From positions 479,957 to 543,956 of the forward strand of contig JANQJA010000008.1 in the NCBI GenBank assembly GCA_028281885.1: a stretch of DNA of 64,000 bases, written 5' to 3'. Numbering within the stretch: the first letter of the stretch is position 1; every line of letters starts with the position of its first letter. The stretch comes from Pseudomonadales bacterium (GTDB lineage: Bacteria > Pseudomonadota > Gammaproteobacteria > Pseudomonadales > Azotimanducaceae). This document shows, in pieces, positions 56,875-63,901 of this stretch. A program made the translations under genes and the position numbers. Below the pieces are notes generated by a model, which saw only the letters and a program-made list of their open reading frames with translations, was not told the DNA's origin and made no database searches.

Positions 56875-58071
56875 TTGATTAGAAGAACCTTTCTGCTCGA
56901 ATTGGCATTGTTGGTGTTCTGCCTCTTGTCACCGCAGGAACGAGTTGAGGCGGCCGAGTTTTTTACCGGCGTCGAGGTGCACATTGGTAGTGATGATGTC
57001 ATTGATGCGGATGTCTACGCGATTGGTGGACAAGTCCTTGTCGATGGCACGATCAATGGTGATCTGGTGGCGGCCAGTGAGGGTGTCCTGATCAACGGCA
57101 CGGTCAATGGCGATCTGATCGTTGCTGCAAGATCAATCAGAGTAAACGGAGCCGTACAAGACGATATCCGAGCGGCAGGTGCGGAGCTGCAATTCCGGTC
57201 GACGATTGGTGGAGACCTCATTGTGGCCGGTGATCAGATTGACGTCGTTGCCGGCTCAGTGGTTGGCGAAGATCTTGTCGTTGGTGCTAATACTCTGACT
57301 GTCGGTGGCGAGGTCCAAGGTAATGTCGATCTCAATGCGGTCGAGGTATCAATTACGGGTAGGGTGCAGGGCAATGTCAATGCTGATGTCGAAGAGCGCC
57401 TTGTGCTCAACCCGGAATCCAGAATCGAAGGGGCGTTGAATTACACCAGCCAGATTGATGTCACCCTTGAACCCGGTGCCGAAGTAGGTGGTGAAGTAAC
57501 AAGATTCGTCCCGATGGTTGAGATATTTGGTAGTGAATATCCGGTTTCGATGCTGATTCAGTTTGTCGCCAGTGTCATTTCGCAAGTGAAATGGTTTATC
57601 GGTACATTGCTTGTCGGTTTGATTCTCATCTGGTTGTTTCCCAACACCATGCAACAGGTAGTGACCACGCTTTCAGTGTCACCATGGAAAAGCATGGTGA
57701 TGGGTGTTCTCGTGTTTCCTTTAGCGGCAATCCTGCTCTTGCTGACCATGATTGTTGTTCTGTCCATTATCGGATTTGCCGGGTTCCCCATTATTGCGAT
57801 GCCCGCATTGGTGTACGCGATGCTGTTGCTGCTGGCTAAACCTGCTATCGCAATGGTGATCGGTGACTACGTCGTGAATCGCGTCACTCAAGGAGAAGGC
57901 TCCGCTCTGACAGGTGCACTGGCGACTGGGGCAGCGATTCTGGCTGTCATTGGATTGATTCCTTACCTTGACAGGATAGTAGGATGGTTCACATTGTTAG
58001 CTGGGCTCGGTATGTGGGTGCTCTTCGGCTTTCGCAGCTATGGTGAAGCCAGAGCGGCACAGAATGTCTAG
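56875..58071 (+). CDS. Exported bactofilin-like (polymer-forming) protein with membrane domain
   Basis: 398 residues: signal peptide (FLLELALLVFCLLSPQERVEA), then a bactofilin/polymer-forming right-handed beta-helix of repeats (GQVLVDGTINGDLVAASEGVLINGTVNGDLIVAARSIRVNG-type triangular coils, residues ~40-200), then four to five membrane helices. The start is TTG at 56875 with GAGGTG upstream. Cytosolic bactofilins lack signal peptides, so this is an exported polymer-forming domain anchored in the inner membrane. A cell-envelope scaffold function is inferred. It is monocistronic or co-transcribed with the TerB gene. Confidence 0.78.
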   Translation: MIRRTFLLELALLVFCLLSPQERVEAAEFFTGVEVHIGSDDVIDADVYAIGGQVLVDGTINGDLVAASEGVLINGTVNGDLIVAARSIRVNGAVQDDIRAAGAELQFRSTIGGDLIVAGDQIDVVAGSVVGEDLVVGANTLTVGGEVQGNVDLNAVEVSITGRVQGNVNADVEERLVLNPESRIEGALNYTSQIDVTLEPGAEVGGEVTRFVPMVEIFGSEYPVSMLIQFVASVISQVKWFIGTLLVGLILIWLFPNTMQQVVTTLSVSPWKSMVMGVLVFPLAAILLLLTMIVVLSIIGFAGFPIIAMPALVYAMLLLLAKPAIAMVIGDYVVNRVTQGEGSALTGALATGAAILAVIGLIPYLDRIVGWFTLLAGLGMWVLFGFRSYGEARAAQNV

Positions 58072-58308
58072 GTTAATTGAGTGGTTATTGAGATGCGCCC
58101 CCTGTCATTGCGGTAAAAACTGAACGTCGGAGATTGTGGTGGCGACTCTATTTTACGGAAACTTTATGTAGTCCTGTTTGAAAATCCACATCATTAGTTC
58201 TTCCTATCCTCTTGGCTGTGGTCTGCGTACGTGGTTGATTGTGTCTAAAGCAAATCAGCGCATGGCGAAGATCGGTGTCATATCGACTTGGGTGGAACGG
58301 GTAATTTT

Positions 58309-59442
58309 ATGAATAGTTTTGAATTTATAACGGCACGTAGATTCGTCTGCGAGCCTGGGGCGGTCGATCGTCTTTCGACATTCTGTGAGGAAACGGGGAT
58401 TCGTCGGCCGATGCTGGTAACCGACCCGGGTATCGCCGCGACGGGCATGATCGATCCCGTTGTTACCACGCTGAACGAGGCCAGATTACGGCCGCGAGTC
58501 TACAGTGATGTCCAGGCTGACCCGCCAGAGGCATTGGTCCTGGCGGCTGTTGAAGCAGCGCGTGTTGCTGAGGTCGATGGCGTGATTGGCTTTGGCGGTG
58601 GCAGTTCTATGGATGTGGCCAAACTGATTGCGGTCATGGCGAACTCGGAGCAACCGATTGCGGACATGTACGGCATCGGTAAGGTACATGGTGAGCGGTT
58701 GCCATTGATCCAGATACCCACCACAGCGGGAACTGGTTCGGAAGTCACCGCCACATCGATTATCACGACCGGCGAAACCACGAAAGCCGGGATTATCTCG
58801 CCCCAGTTACTACCAGATCTAGCCCTGCTCGATGCGCGCCTCACGCTGGGCTTGCCACCGGCGGTGACCGCTGCGACTGGTATCGATGCCATGGTGCATG
58901 CAATTGAAGCCTACACCAGCAAGGTTCGCAAAAACCTCTACTCTGATGTGTTGGCGCGTCAGGCCCTGCAGCTCATGTCGACCAATATTGTCGAAGCGGT
59001 GCGAGATGGCAGTAACGAAAGCGCGCGCGAAGCCATGCTCCTGGGTGCGATGATGGCGGGGCAGGCCTTTGCCAATGCGCCAGTCGCTGCGGTGCATGCG
59101 CTGGCGTATCCGTTGGGCGGGCACTATCACATTCCTCACGGTCTGAGTAACTCGCTCGTGCTGCCGCATGTGTTACGTTTTAATGCGAACAGTGCAGCAG
59201 CCCTTTATGCGGAACTGGGTCCTTGTGTGGGCACCAATGCAGACTGCGGTGCCTTTGTGGCGGCGATGGACAGCCTGATTGATCAGGTTGCACTGCCCAA
59301 GACCCTCAGAGAGATGAATGTAGCGGAGACTGATCTGCCCATGCTGGCAGATGACGCCATGTTGCAAACACGCCTTTTGGTGAACAACCCGCGTGAAGTC
59401 ACGCGGGATGATGCGCTGCAAATTTACCGCGCCGCCTACTAA
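58309..59442 (+). CDS. Iron-containing alcohol dehydrogenase
   Basis: 377-residue family III alcohol dehydrogenase: NAD-binding GFGGGSSMDVAK, the PTTAGTGSEVTATSII loop and the metal-binding His residues in MVHAIEAYTSK and HALAYPLGGHYHIPHGLSN. Iron (or Zn/Ni) is bound by one Asp and three His. ATG at 58309 is preferred over the TTG at 58288, with a GGTGG sequence upstream. An iron enzyme in a zinc island may substitute for zinc-dependent alcohol dehydrogenase under zinc limitation; no Zur box is seen upstream, so this is a guess. Confidence 0.88.
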   Translation: MNSFEFITARRFVCEPGAVDRLSTFCEETGIRRPMLVTDPGIAATGMIDPVVTTLNEARLRPRVYSDVQADPPEALVLAAVEAARVAEVDGVIGFGGGSSMDVAKLIAVMANSEQPIADMYGIGKVHGERLPLIQIPTTAGTGSEVTATSIITTGETTKAGIISPQLLPDLALLDARLTLGLPPAVTAATGIDAMVHAIEAYTSKVRKNLYSDVLARQALQLMSTNIVEAVRDGSNESAREAMLLGAMMAGQAFANAPVAAVHALAYPLGGHYHIPHGLSNSLVLPHVLRFNANSAAALYAELGPCVGTNADCGAFVAAMDSLIDQVALPKTLREMNVAETDLPMLADDAMLQTRLLVNNPREVTRDDALQIYRAAY

Positions 59443-59496
59443 TATCAGTTGGTACCAGTTTGTGTGCGCTGGTTCGTGTGTGGTCGTGTGCCGGCA

Positions 59497-60270
59497 TCAC
59501 GCAAGGGCGGCCTTGGATGGATGCAAGATGCCGGCAAGCAGTTCGACCGAATCTACAAGTCTTGGCCCCGGTCGACTGAAATAGCTGTTTCCATCCAGTA
59601 CATGAACGTTACCGTGTCGATGCGAGCGTAGCTGATTGAAATCCAGCCATTGTTTTAACCGCTCCAGTTCCTTGCGTGATCGTTCTTCATCGAACCCGCA
59701 CAGGGCAACGATCAAGACATCGGGGTCCGCCTCAAGCAGCGTTTCATCAGAAATTGTGGTTGATGGCTGATGAAGATTGCCGAAGCAGTCGATGCCGCCA
59801 GCAATATGAATCAGCTCAGGTGTCCAGTGACCTCCGTTAAACAGCGGGTCCGTCCATTCCAGAAAACCGACGCGAGGTTTTTCATTGTCTTTCAGTCGTT
59901 TGGTTTTCTGGTGCACGCGCTCAACTCTTGCTTCCAGAGCGGATCGGTAGGCAGAAGCGCGGTCAGGTACGCCAGAGGCGCGACCCACCAGTTCGATGGT
60001 ATCGAGCACTTCTCCCAGAGTCATCGGTTCAAGATTGATGAGCTGTGGCAAACCTGGTGGTCGTCCAAGGACAGCATTGACTTCCTGTTCCGAGACCGCG
60101 CACACATCACACAACGCCTGGGTTACGATCAGCTCGGGAGCGAGCCGTTGCATAAGTTCTTCGTCGAGCGAATAAAGCGCCTGATTTGTCTGCAGGTGTT
60201 CGCGTACGGCAGCGTAAATTTGTCGGGCGTTTAACTCTTGGTTAATGACGGACCTTGTGACATGTGGCAA
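59497..60270 (-). pseudogene. Cobalamin/metal-chelate-binding protein (BtuF-type), N-terminally truncated
   Basis: 257 residues of a BtuF/COG0614 periplasmic-binding-protein domain with the family's CDVCAVSEQEVNAVLG motif and the usual second lobe (PRVGFLEWTDPLFNGGHWTPELI, DVLIVALCGF). The N-terminal lobe that normally begins RIVSLLPSATEI...HECDYP is missing: the frame opens at a TTG in LPHVTRSV. Upstream in the same frame, ACYYPTGIEQ still resembles the family, with a stop just before it. A short ATG frame, NPATIIRLLLP, sits in another frame there. This suggests a deletion plus frameshift, so the gene is probably damaged. Confidence 0.6.
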
Positions 60271-60350
60271 CTGCTCAATGCCTGTTGGGTAATAACAAGC
60301 GAATAATCGTTGCCGGATTCATTCCCGTCCTGAGAGTAACTGATGACACT

Positions 60351-61043
60351 TCAAACGTTAATAAGCGCAGTCGAAACGCCGCCCTCAGAAACCTCTATTG
60401 TTCGTACCTGAGGTCGAAACTCTTCAAGCGTAAACTTCTCAATCTCTAAATTGATTTGAAAAGCCGGTGAAGGGGTCAGGTGGAGTTCAAACCCTTCGCA
60501 CAGCACATCTGCTGAATTGTGATAGTGACCGCAGAACACGTGTTCAATGACTGAATTACCGATCGATCGAGCGGCCTCGCTATGATTCAGGAGCGGCTGA
60601 TTTTTCGTCATGAATCCAGCGCCAATAAGGTGTGGAGGGTGGTGCATGAACAACAGACAGGGCGAATCTGATTCAATGGTCTGAAGACGCTCCATGTCTT
60701 CTGCCGCCATTAGATCCGGAGAAGTATCGAGAAACACGATTGAACAGTCGACGTAATCAGCTCGCCATGGCCATTCTCCGAAAATCCGTTCGATCATCTT
60801 TGGATCATCGTGATTTCCAGGAATTACGACAACTGGCAGATCGGGCAGAATCTTGCGCAGCCAGAGACAACCTGATTCACATCTGTCGTGCATTGTAAGA
60901 TCGCCAGAGACAACCAGCAGATCCGGTTCGTTCTCCGTTGTGAACCGAAGTTGCCGCAGTACATTTTCGCGCACCTGCGCGTACTGTTCGTGGGTCACGT
61001 CTTCATCCGGGATGTGAAGATCTGTGATCTGGTGAATCCTCAT
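60351..61043 (-). CDS. Metallophosphoesterase (calcineurin-like, CpdA-type)
   Basis: 230-residue calcineurin-fold phosphoesterase with all the metal motifs: DLHI (Asp8-x-His10), VVSGDLT, IPGNHDDP, and GHYHNSAD near the C-terminus. A MHHPPH histidine lies between. It resembles cyclic-nucleotide phosphodiesterases. The ATG at 61043 (residue 30 of the longer frame) begins exactly at the fold strand RIHQITDLHIP and is preferred. A Zur-like palindrome ends 15 bases upstream of the ATG, so it may be zinc-regulated. It could hydrolyse cAMP or a zinc-limitation signal; the substrate is not known. Confidence 0.85.
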   Translation of the reverse strand: MRIHQITDLHIPDEDVTHEQYAQVRENVLRQLRFTTENEPDLLVVSGDLTMHDRCESGCLWLRKILPDLPVVVIPGNHDDPKMIERIFGEWPWRADYVDCSIVFLDTSPDLMAAEDMERLQTIESDSPCLLFMHHPPHLIGAGFMTKNQPLLNHSEAARSIGNSVIEHVFCGHYHNSADVLCEGFELHLTPSPAFQINLEIEKFTLEEFRPQVRTIEVSEGGVSTALINV

Positions 61044-61058
61044 TCGCCTGATTTGATA

Positions 61059-61073
61059 CGATATAACGTAACT
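61059..61073. promoter_or_regulatory. Weak Zur-like site before the metallophosphoesterase
   Basis: CGATATAACGTAACT matches the core of the strong box at 47794-47808 at 12 of 15 positions and has only about 11 of 17 to the Zur consensus. It ends 15 bases from the ATG at 61043, a position typical of repressor sites. Confidence 0.45.
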
Positions 61074-61203
61074 AAACTCTACACGAGGCTGCTGACCTGT
61101 TCCATGTGGTTCAGCAAAGGCTTCTGGCAATATGACGCCCAGGCCTGCACCAGGCGATTATGAGGGTGGTCACTTTCAAAAACGGGCAATAGCGAATGGC
61201 GTA

Positions 61204-62028
61204 TCAAACAGGCCGCGACACCTGCCCCATTTGCAGCGCCGCAGTATATCCGCCATCAACCAGGAGATTCACACCGTTAACGTAACTTGCCAGATCAGAT
61301 CCCAGAAACAACAACGCACTGGCTTGGTCTTCCGCAGTTGCGACCCGACCTGCGCCCGTTTCGATAGCCCAGTCGATTATCTTATCGGACATGGTTTCTC
61401 TAAACGCCGGTAGCAGAGGTGTATCAACGGGCGAAGGGCAGACGCTGTTAATTCTCAGGCCATGCTCTGTTGCCTTCTTCGCCGTCAGCATGGTGTAGAC
61501 CTGCACGCTCTCTTTGGAAAAGAAGTATCCATCGGCAACCAGTTCAGCATGATCAGCCACCCAGGAAACGCCTTCATCCCAGCTATCGATAGCAAGCAGC
61601 GCGGTAATTTCTGTGACATGTTCTGCCCAGCGATTTCCAGCGACAGAGGCTGTGTTAACGATGGCGCCGCCTGATTTCATTTTTGGCAGCAGGCGTTCGG
61701 TCAGACGTTTTAGTCCTAATGTATTAACACGCATGACAACATCGGCGGGTAAAGTTGCGGCAACTCCGGCATTGTTGAAAAGCACGTCTACGGGCGCTTG
61801 ATCGTCGGCGGTTATCTCAGAGATCGCAGCGTCAATGGACACGGGGTTACCCATGTCAGTCTCGATGAACTTGTCGACATTGGCTTCTGGCTCTTTGATA
61901 TCAAGGACCACGATCTGATCAGCGCCAGCGTCTTTGAGCAATTCAACCAGTGATGCCCCGATACCAGAATAGGCGCCGGTAACGACAACTCGCTTTCCTT
62001 CGTAACTGATCAACGGTCGTGGTGCCAT
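61204..62028 (-). CDS. SDR-family coniferyl-alcohol-dehydrogenase-like oxidoreductase
   Basis: 274-residue short-chain dehydrogenase. The cofactor motif VTGAYSGIGAS is at residues ~16-26 (Thr-Gly-x3-Gly-x-Gly), NNAGV follows, and the catalytic Tyr-x3-Lys is in YFFSK. The central region with VTEITALLAIDSWDEGVSWVADH and the C-terminal DGGYTAAL match the coniferyl alcohol dehydrogenase/CalA-like and 3-alpha-HSD-type group. It is divergent from the ArsR-like repressor and lies near the metallothionein gene, but is probably a separate catabolic gene. Confidence 0.84.
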   Translation of the reverse strand: MAPRPLISYEGKRVVVTGAYSGIGASLVELLKDAGADQIVVLDIKEPEANVDKFIETDMGNPVSIDAAISEITADDQAPVDVLFNNAGVAATLPADVVMRVNTLGLKRLTERLLPKMKSGGAIVNTASVAGNRWAEHVTEITALLAIDSWDEGVSWVADHAELVADGYFFSKESVQVYTMLTAKKATEHGLRINSVCPSPVDTPLLPAFRETMSDKIIDWAIETGAGRVATAEDQASALLFLGSDLASYVNGVNLLVDGGYTAALQMGQVSRPV

Positions 62029-62091
62029 CGTTTCTTCCTCTGTTGCTGGTCGGGTTTGCGGCTCAGACTACCCGCAATCCGGGGGATTGCA

Positions 62092-62115
62092 ATATTTGCA
62101 AATATGCGCAAATAT
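62092..62115. promoter_or_regulatory. ArsR/SmtB-type operator
   Basis: Perfect 14-bp palindrome ATATTTGCAAATAT (62092-62105) followed by a second half-site GCAAATAT (62108-62115), ending 6 bases before the ArsR-like ATG. This imperfect 12-2-12-type dyad is typical of SmtB/ArsR autoregulation. It lies in the gap shared with the divergent SDR gene. Confidence 0.75.
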
Positions 62116-62121
62116 ACATTA

Positions 62122-62415
62122 ATGAATTCGGTGCAGACCCAACAGATCGCAGACTTTTTGAAAGCCCTTGGTGAGTTCAACCGGTTGTCTTTGGTTTATG
62201 AACTGTGTCGATGCCAGGACCCGCAAAACGCCATGTGTTTATGCGACTGCTGCAGTGTTGATGCTTCGGTTGTTTCACGCCATCTGAAAATTCTTGCGGA
62301 GCAAGGCGTTGTGACTTCTGAAAAGAAGGGACGTGAAAAAACCTACACGCTCAATCGAGCGGAAGTCGCCAGGCAGCTCAGGGCTCTCGCTGATGACATT
62401 GAAGATAAAGTTTAA
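62122..62415 (+). CDS. ArsR/SmtB-family metal-sensing transcriptional repressor
   Basis: 97-residue winged-helix repressor: SVQTQQIADFLKALGEFNRLSLVYELC is the N-terminal dimer and alpha-3 helix, VDASVVSRHLKILAEQGVVTSEKKGREKTYTL is the recognition helix and wing. A Cys cluster, CRCQDPQNAMCLCDCC, lies in the alpha-3 to recognition-helix region, with more Cys than classical ArsR. It probably senses a thiophilic metal such as Zn, Cd, Cu or As. ATG at 62122 is chosen because it sits just after the operator; the longer frame starts at 62056. It is followed by the metallothionein-like peptide. Confidence 0.85.
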   Translation: MNSVQTQQIADFLKALGEFNRLSLVYELCRCQDPQNAMCLCDCCSVDASVVSRHLKILAEQGVVTSEKKGREKTYTLNRAEVARQLRALADDIEDKV

Positions 62416-62430
62416 TCAATGGAGAACATC

Positions 62431-62523
62431 ATGACCGATAACAAGTGTACTTGTGATAAGCGTGATCTTAGCTGCTGTAAGGCCAAGTCTTGTGAGTGTT
62501 GTAAAAAAAGCTGTTGCTGCTAG
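62431..62523 (+). CDS. Metallothionein-like 30-residue Cys-rich peptide
   Basis: 30 residues with 10 cysteines: DNKCTCDKRDLSCCKAKSCE...CCKKSCCC. CxC, CC and CCC clusters, no aromatic residues and several Lys are typical of metallothioneins. It starts at ATG 62431 with GGAG 6-7 bases upstream; an in-frame ATG at 62419 would give four more residues. It lies 15 bases after the ArsR/SmtB-like gene, which should repress it when metal-free. Too short for length-based gene calling. It probably sequesters excess zinc, cadmium or copper in the cytosol. Confidence 0.8.
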   Translation: MTDNKCTCDKRDLSCCKAKSCECCKKSCCC

Positions 62524-62546
62524 CAGCACACTCGCAGTAAGGCCAG

Positions 62547-63041
62547 TTACTGGTGTGGACTGTAAGGTAGTGAAGAGTGGTGCAGGATGATACGGAGTTT
62601 TCCCGCGTCGTCTTTTTTATAACCCCAGCTCTTGTCAACGGTGATTACACCACCGTCCTTGTCCGTAAAGCTAACAACTCCCATCCATAGTGCTATATCT
62701 GTTTGAATTAAGCTGGCGGCAGTCCTTGAATCCACTTTCCGCCAGCTCTTGAGGCCAAAGCCCTTATCCTGTGGATAGTTGTTGTTATGACCGACAAAAT
62801 ACGAAAGAGCGCCTTCGCGAGTTGGACGGAAAGTCTGCTCACCGCTCGCCGTGGTCGGTTTGAACAGGACGGGACCCAGGTCATAACCGTAGGCTAGGTC
62901 CAAGGCGTTGTTGGCCAGATTTGTTGCAGCTTCAATACCTTCGTTGTCGAACGCGGTTGAGATGGCGATAAGTGCATCACCCCAAAGCTTTCGAGCGAAC
63001 TCAAGTTCCTGTTCTGTAATCATCGTTTCGATTTTATTCAC
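62547..63041 (-). CDS. NTF2-like protein resembling the CaMKII association domain
   Basis: 164-residue small protein with an NTF2-like fold. The C-terminus DGGVITVDKSWGYKKDDAGKLRIILHHSSLPYS is strikingly like the association domain of calcium/calmodulin-dependent kinase II. The middle segment AYGYDLGPVLFKPTTASGEQTFRPT is typical of the bacterial versions. Bacterial relatives are often misannotated as phosphoribosyl-AMP cyclohydrolase. The start is GTG at 63041 with GGAG upstream; ATG at 63023 is the alternative. It lies between metallothionein and zur and is convergent with the former. Its role is unknown. Confidence 0.75.
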   Translation of the reverse strand: MNKIETMITEQELEFARKLWGDALIAISTAFDNEGIEAATNLANNALDLAYGYDLGPVLFKPTTASGEQTFRPTREGALSYFVGHNNNYPQDKGFGLKSWRKVDSRTAASLIQTDIALWMGVVSFTDKDGGVITVDKSWGYKKDDAGKLRIILHHSSLPYSPHQ

Positions 63042-63200
63042 GCGATAGTTTGCTCCATTTTACAGTCGAAGACTCGGACACTTGGGCAGGTTCGAACCGT
63101 AGGATTCGAACCTGACGGTAAGACCGGGACAGGCTGTCGTATCGGTGCCGGGACGGTTCAATGGCGACAATATTTGAAGGCAAACATCTTGCTCCTGTAA

Positions 63201-63222
63201 TAGATATGTTACAACATATCTA
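63201..63222. promoter_or_regulatory. 22-bp perfect palindrome upstream of zur
   Basis: A perfect 10+2+10 inverted repeat (core ATATGTTACAACATAT) centred ~38 bases before the zur GTG start. It resembles but is not identical to the Zur box class seen at 47794 and 54553, with arms TGTT/AACA closer together. Autoregulation by Zur is a reasonable reading. Confidence 0.6.
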
Positions 63223-63249
63223 TAGAAGCCAGCTGGCTCAGGTGCAAAA

Positions 63250-63723
63250 GTGTCCTCGAAAAATCAGCAAGTGAGTAGCGCCATCGATAAGGCTAAAGAA
63301 GTTTGTGCGCTTTCCGGCGCGCGATTGACTGAAAAGCGCACGCGAATCCTGGAACTATTGCTCTTGTCGAAGACCCCACTGTCTGCCTATGAACTTCGGG
63401 ATGAGTATGAAAGATCCTTGTCTGAACCCATACCGACGATGACGATTTATCGCATTCTGGAATTTCTCGAAACAAAACATCTGGTTCACAAGTTGAGTTC
63501 AACAAAAAGATATGTTGCATGCGCCGATATTGTCGGCGGATGTCGAAACCAGACTCCGCAGTTTCTCATATGTAGCGGCTGTAAAAGCACCAAAGAAATT
63601 GCGCCGTCGAAGGGGCTCATGGATGAACTGCGAAAGCTCGCGGAGTCAGCAGGTTATACGTTGCAGGACTCACAGTTGGAACTGCAGTGCCTCTGTAAGA
63701 ATTGCGCTCTTAGCGCAATCTGA
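63250..63723 (+). CDS. zur: Fur-family zinc uptake repressor Zur
   Basis: 157-residue Fur-family regulator of the Zur type. Winged-helix recognition segment EPIPTMTIYRILEFLETKHLVHKLSSTKRYVAC matches Zur. Two structural-zinc CxxC pairs, Cys108/Cys111 and Cys149/Cys152, are present. By comparison with E. coli Zur from memory, the regulatory-site residues His80, Cys91 and Glu116 are present, but the fourth ligand (a His in E. coli) is replaced in CRNQTPQ. Start is GTG at 63250. It should repress the two Zur-box operons in this window when zinc binds. Confidence 0.9.
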   Translation: MSSKNQQVSSAIDKAKEVCALSGARLTEKRTRILELLLLSKTPLSAYELRDEYERSLSEPIPTMTIYRILEFLETKHLVHKLSSTKRYVACADIVGGCRNQTPQFLICSGCKSTKEIAPSKGLMDELRKLAESAGYTLQDSQLELQCLCKNCALSAI

Positions 63724-63901
63724 TCCCTTCAGGTGTGAACAAGATAGAACGATACAAGCCAGAACCCTGAGCGTATTAAGTGTCTTTAGTCGATTCTCAC
63801 ATGCCGTGCTTGAAACGCCGCAGCCTGATGAATTTCGTATCAATACAGGTATGGCGGTAAAGTGGCACCTGTTTTCCCAGCCACCGGGCTGATAGGTCTG
63901 T

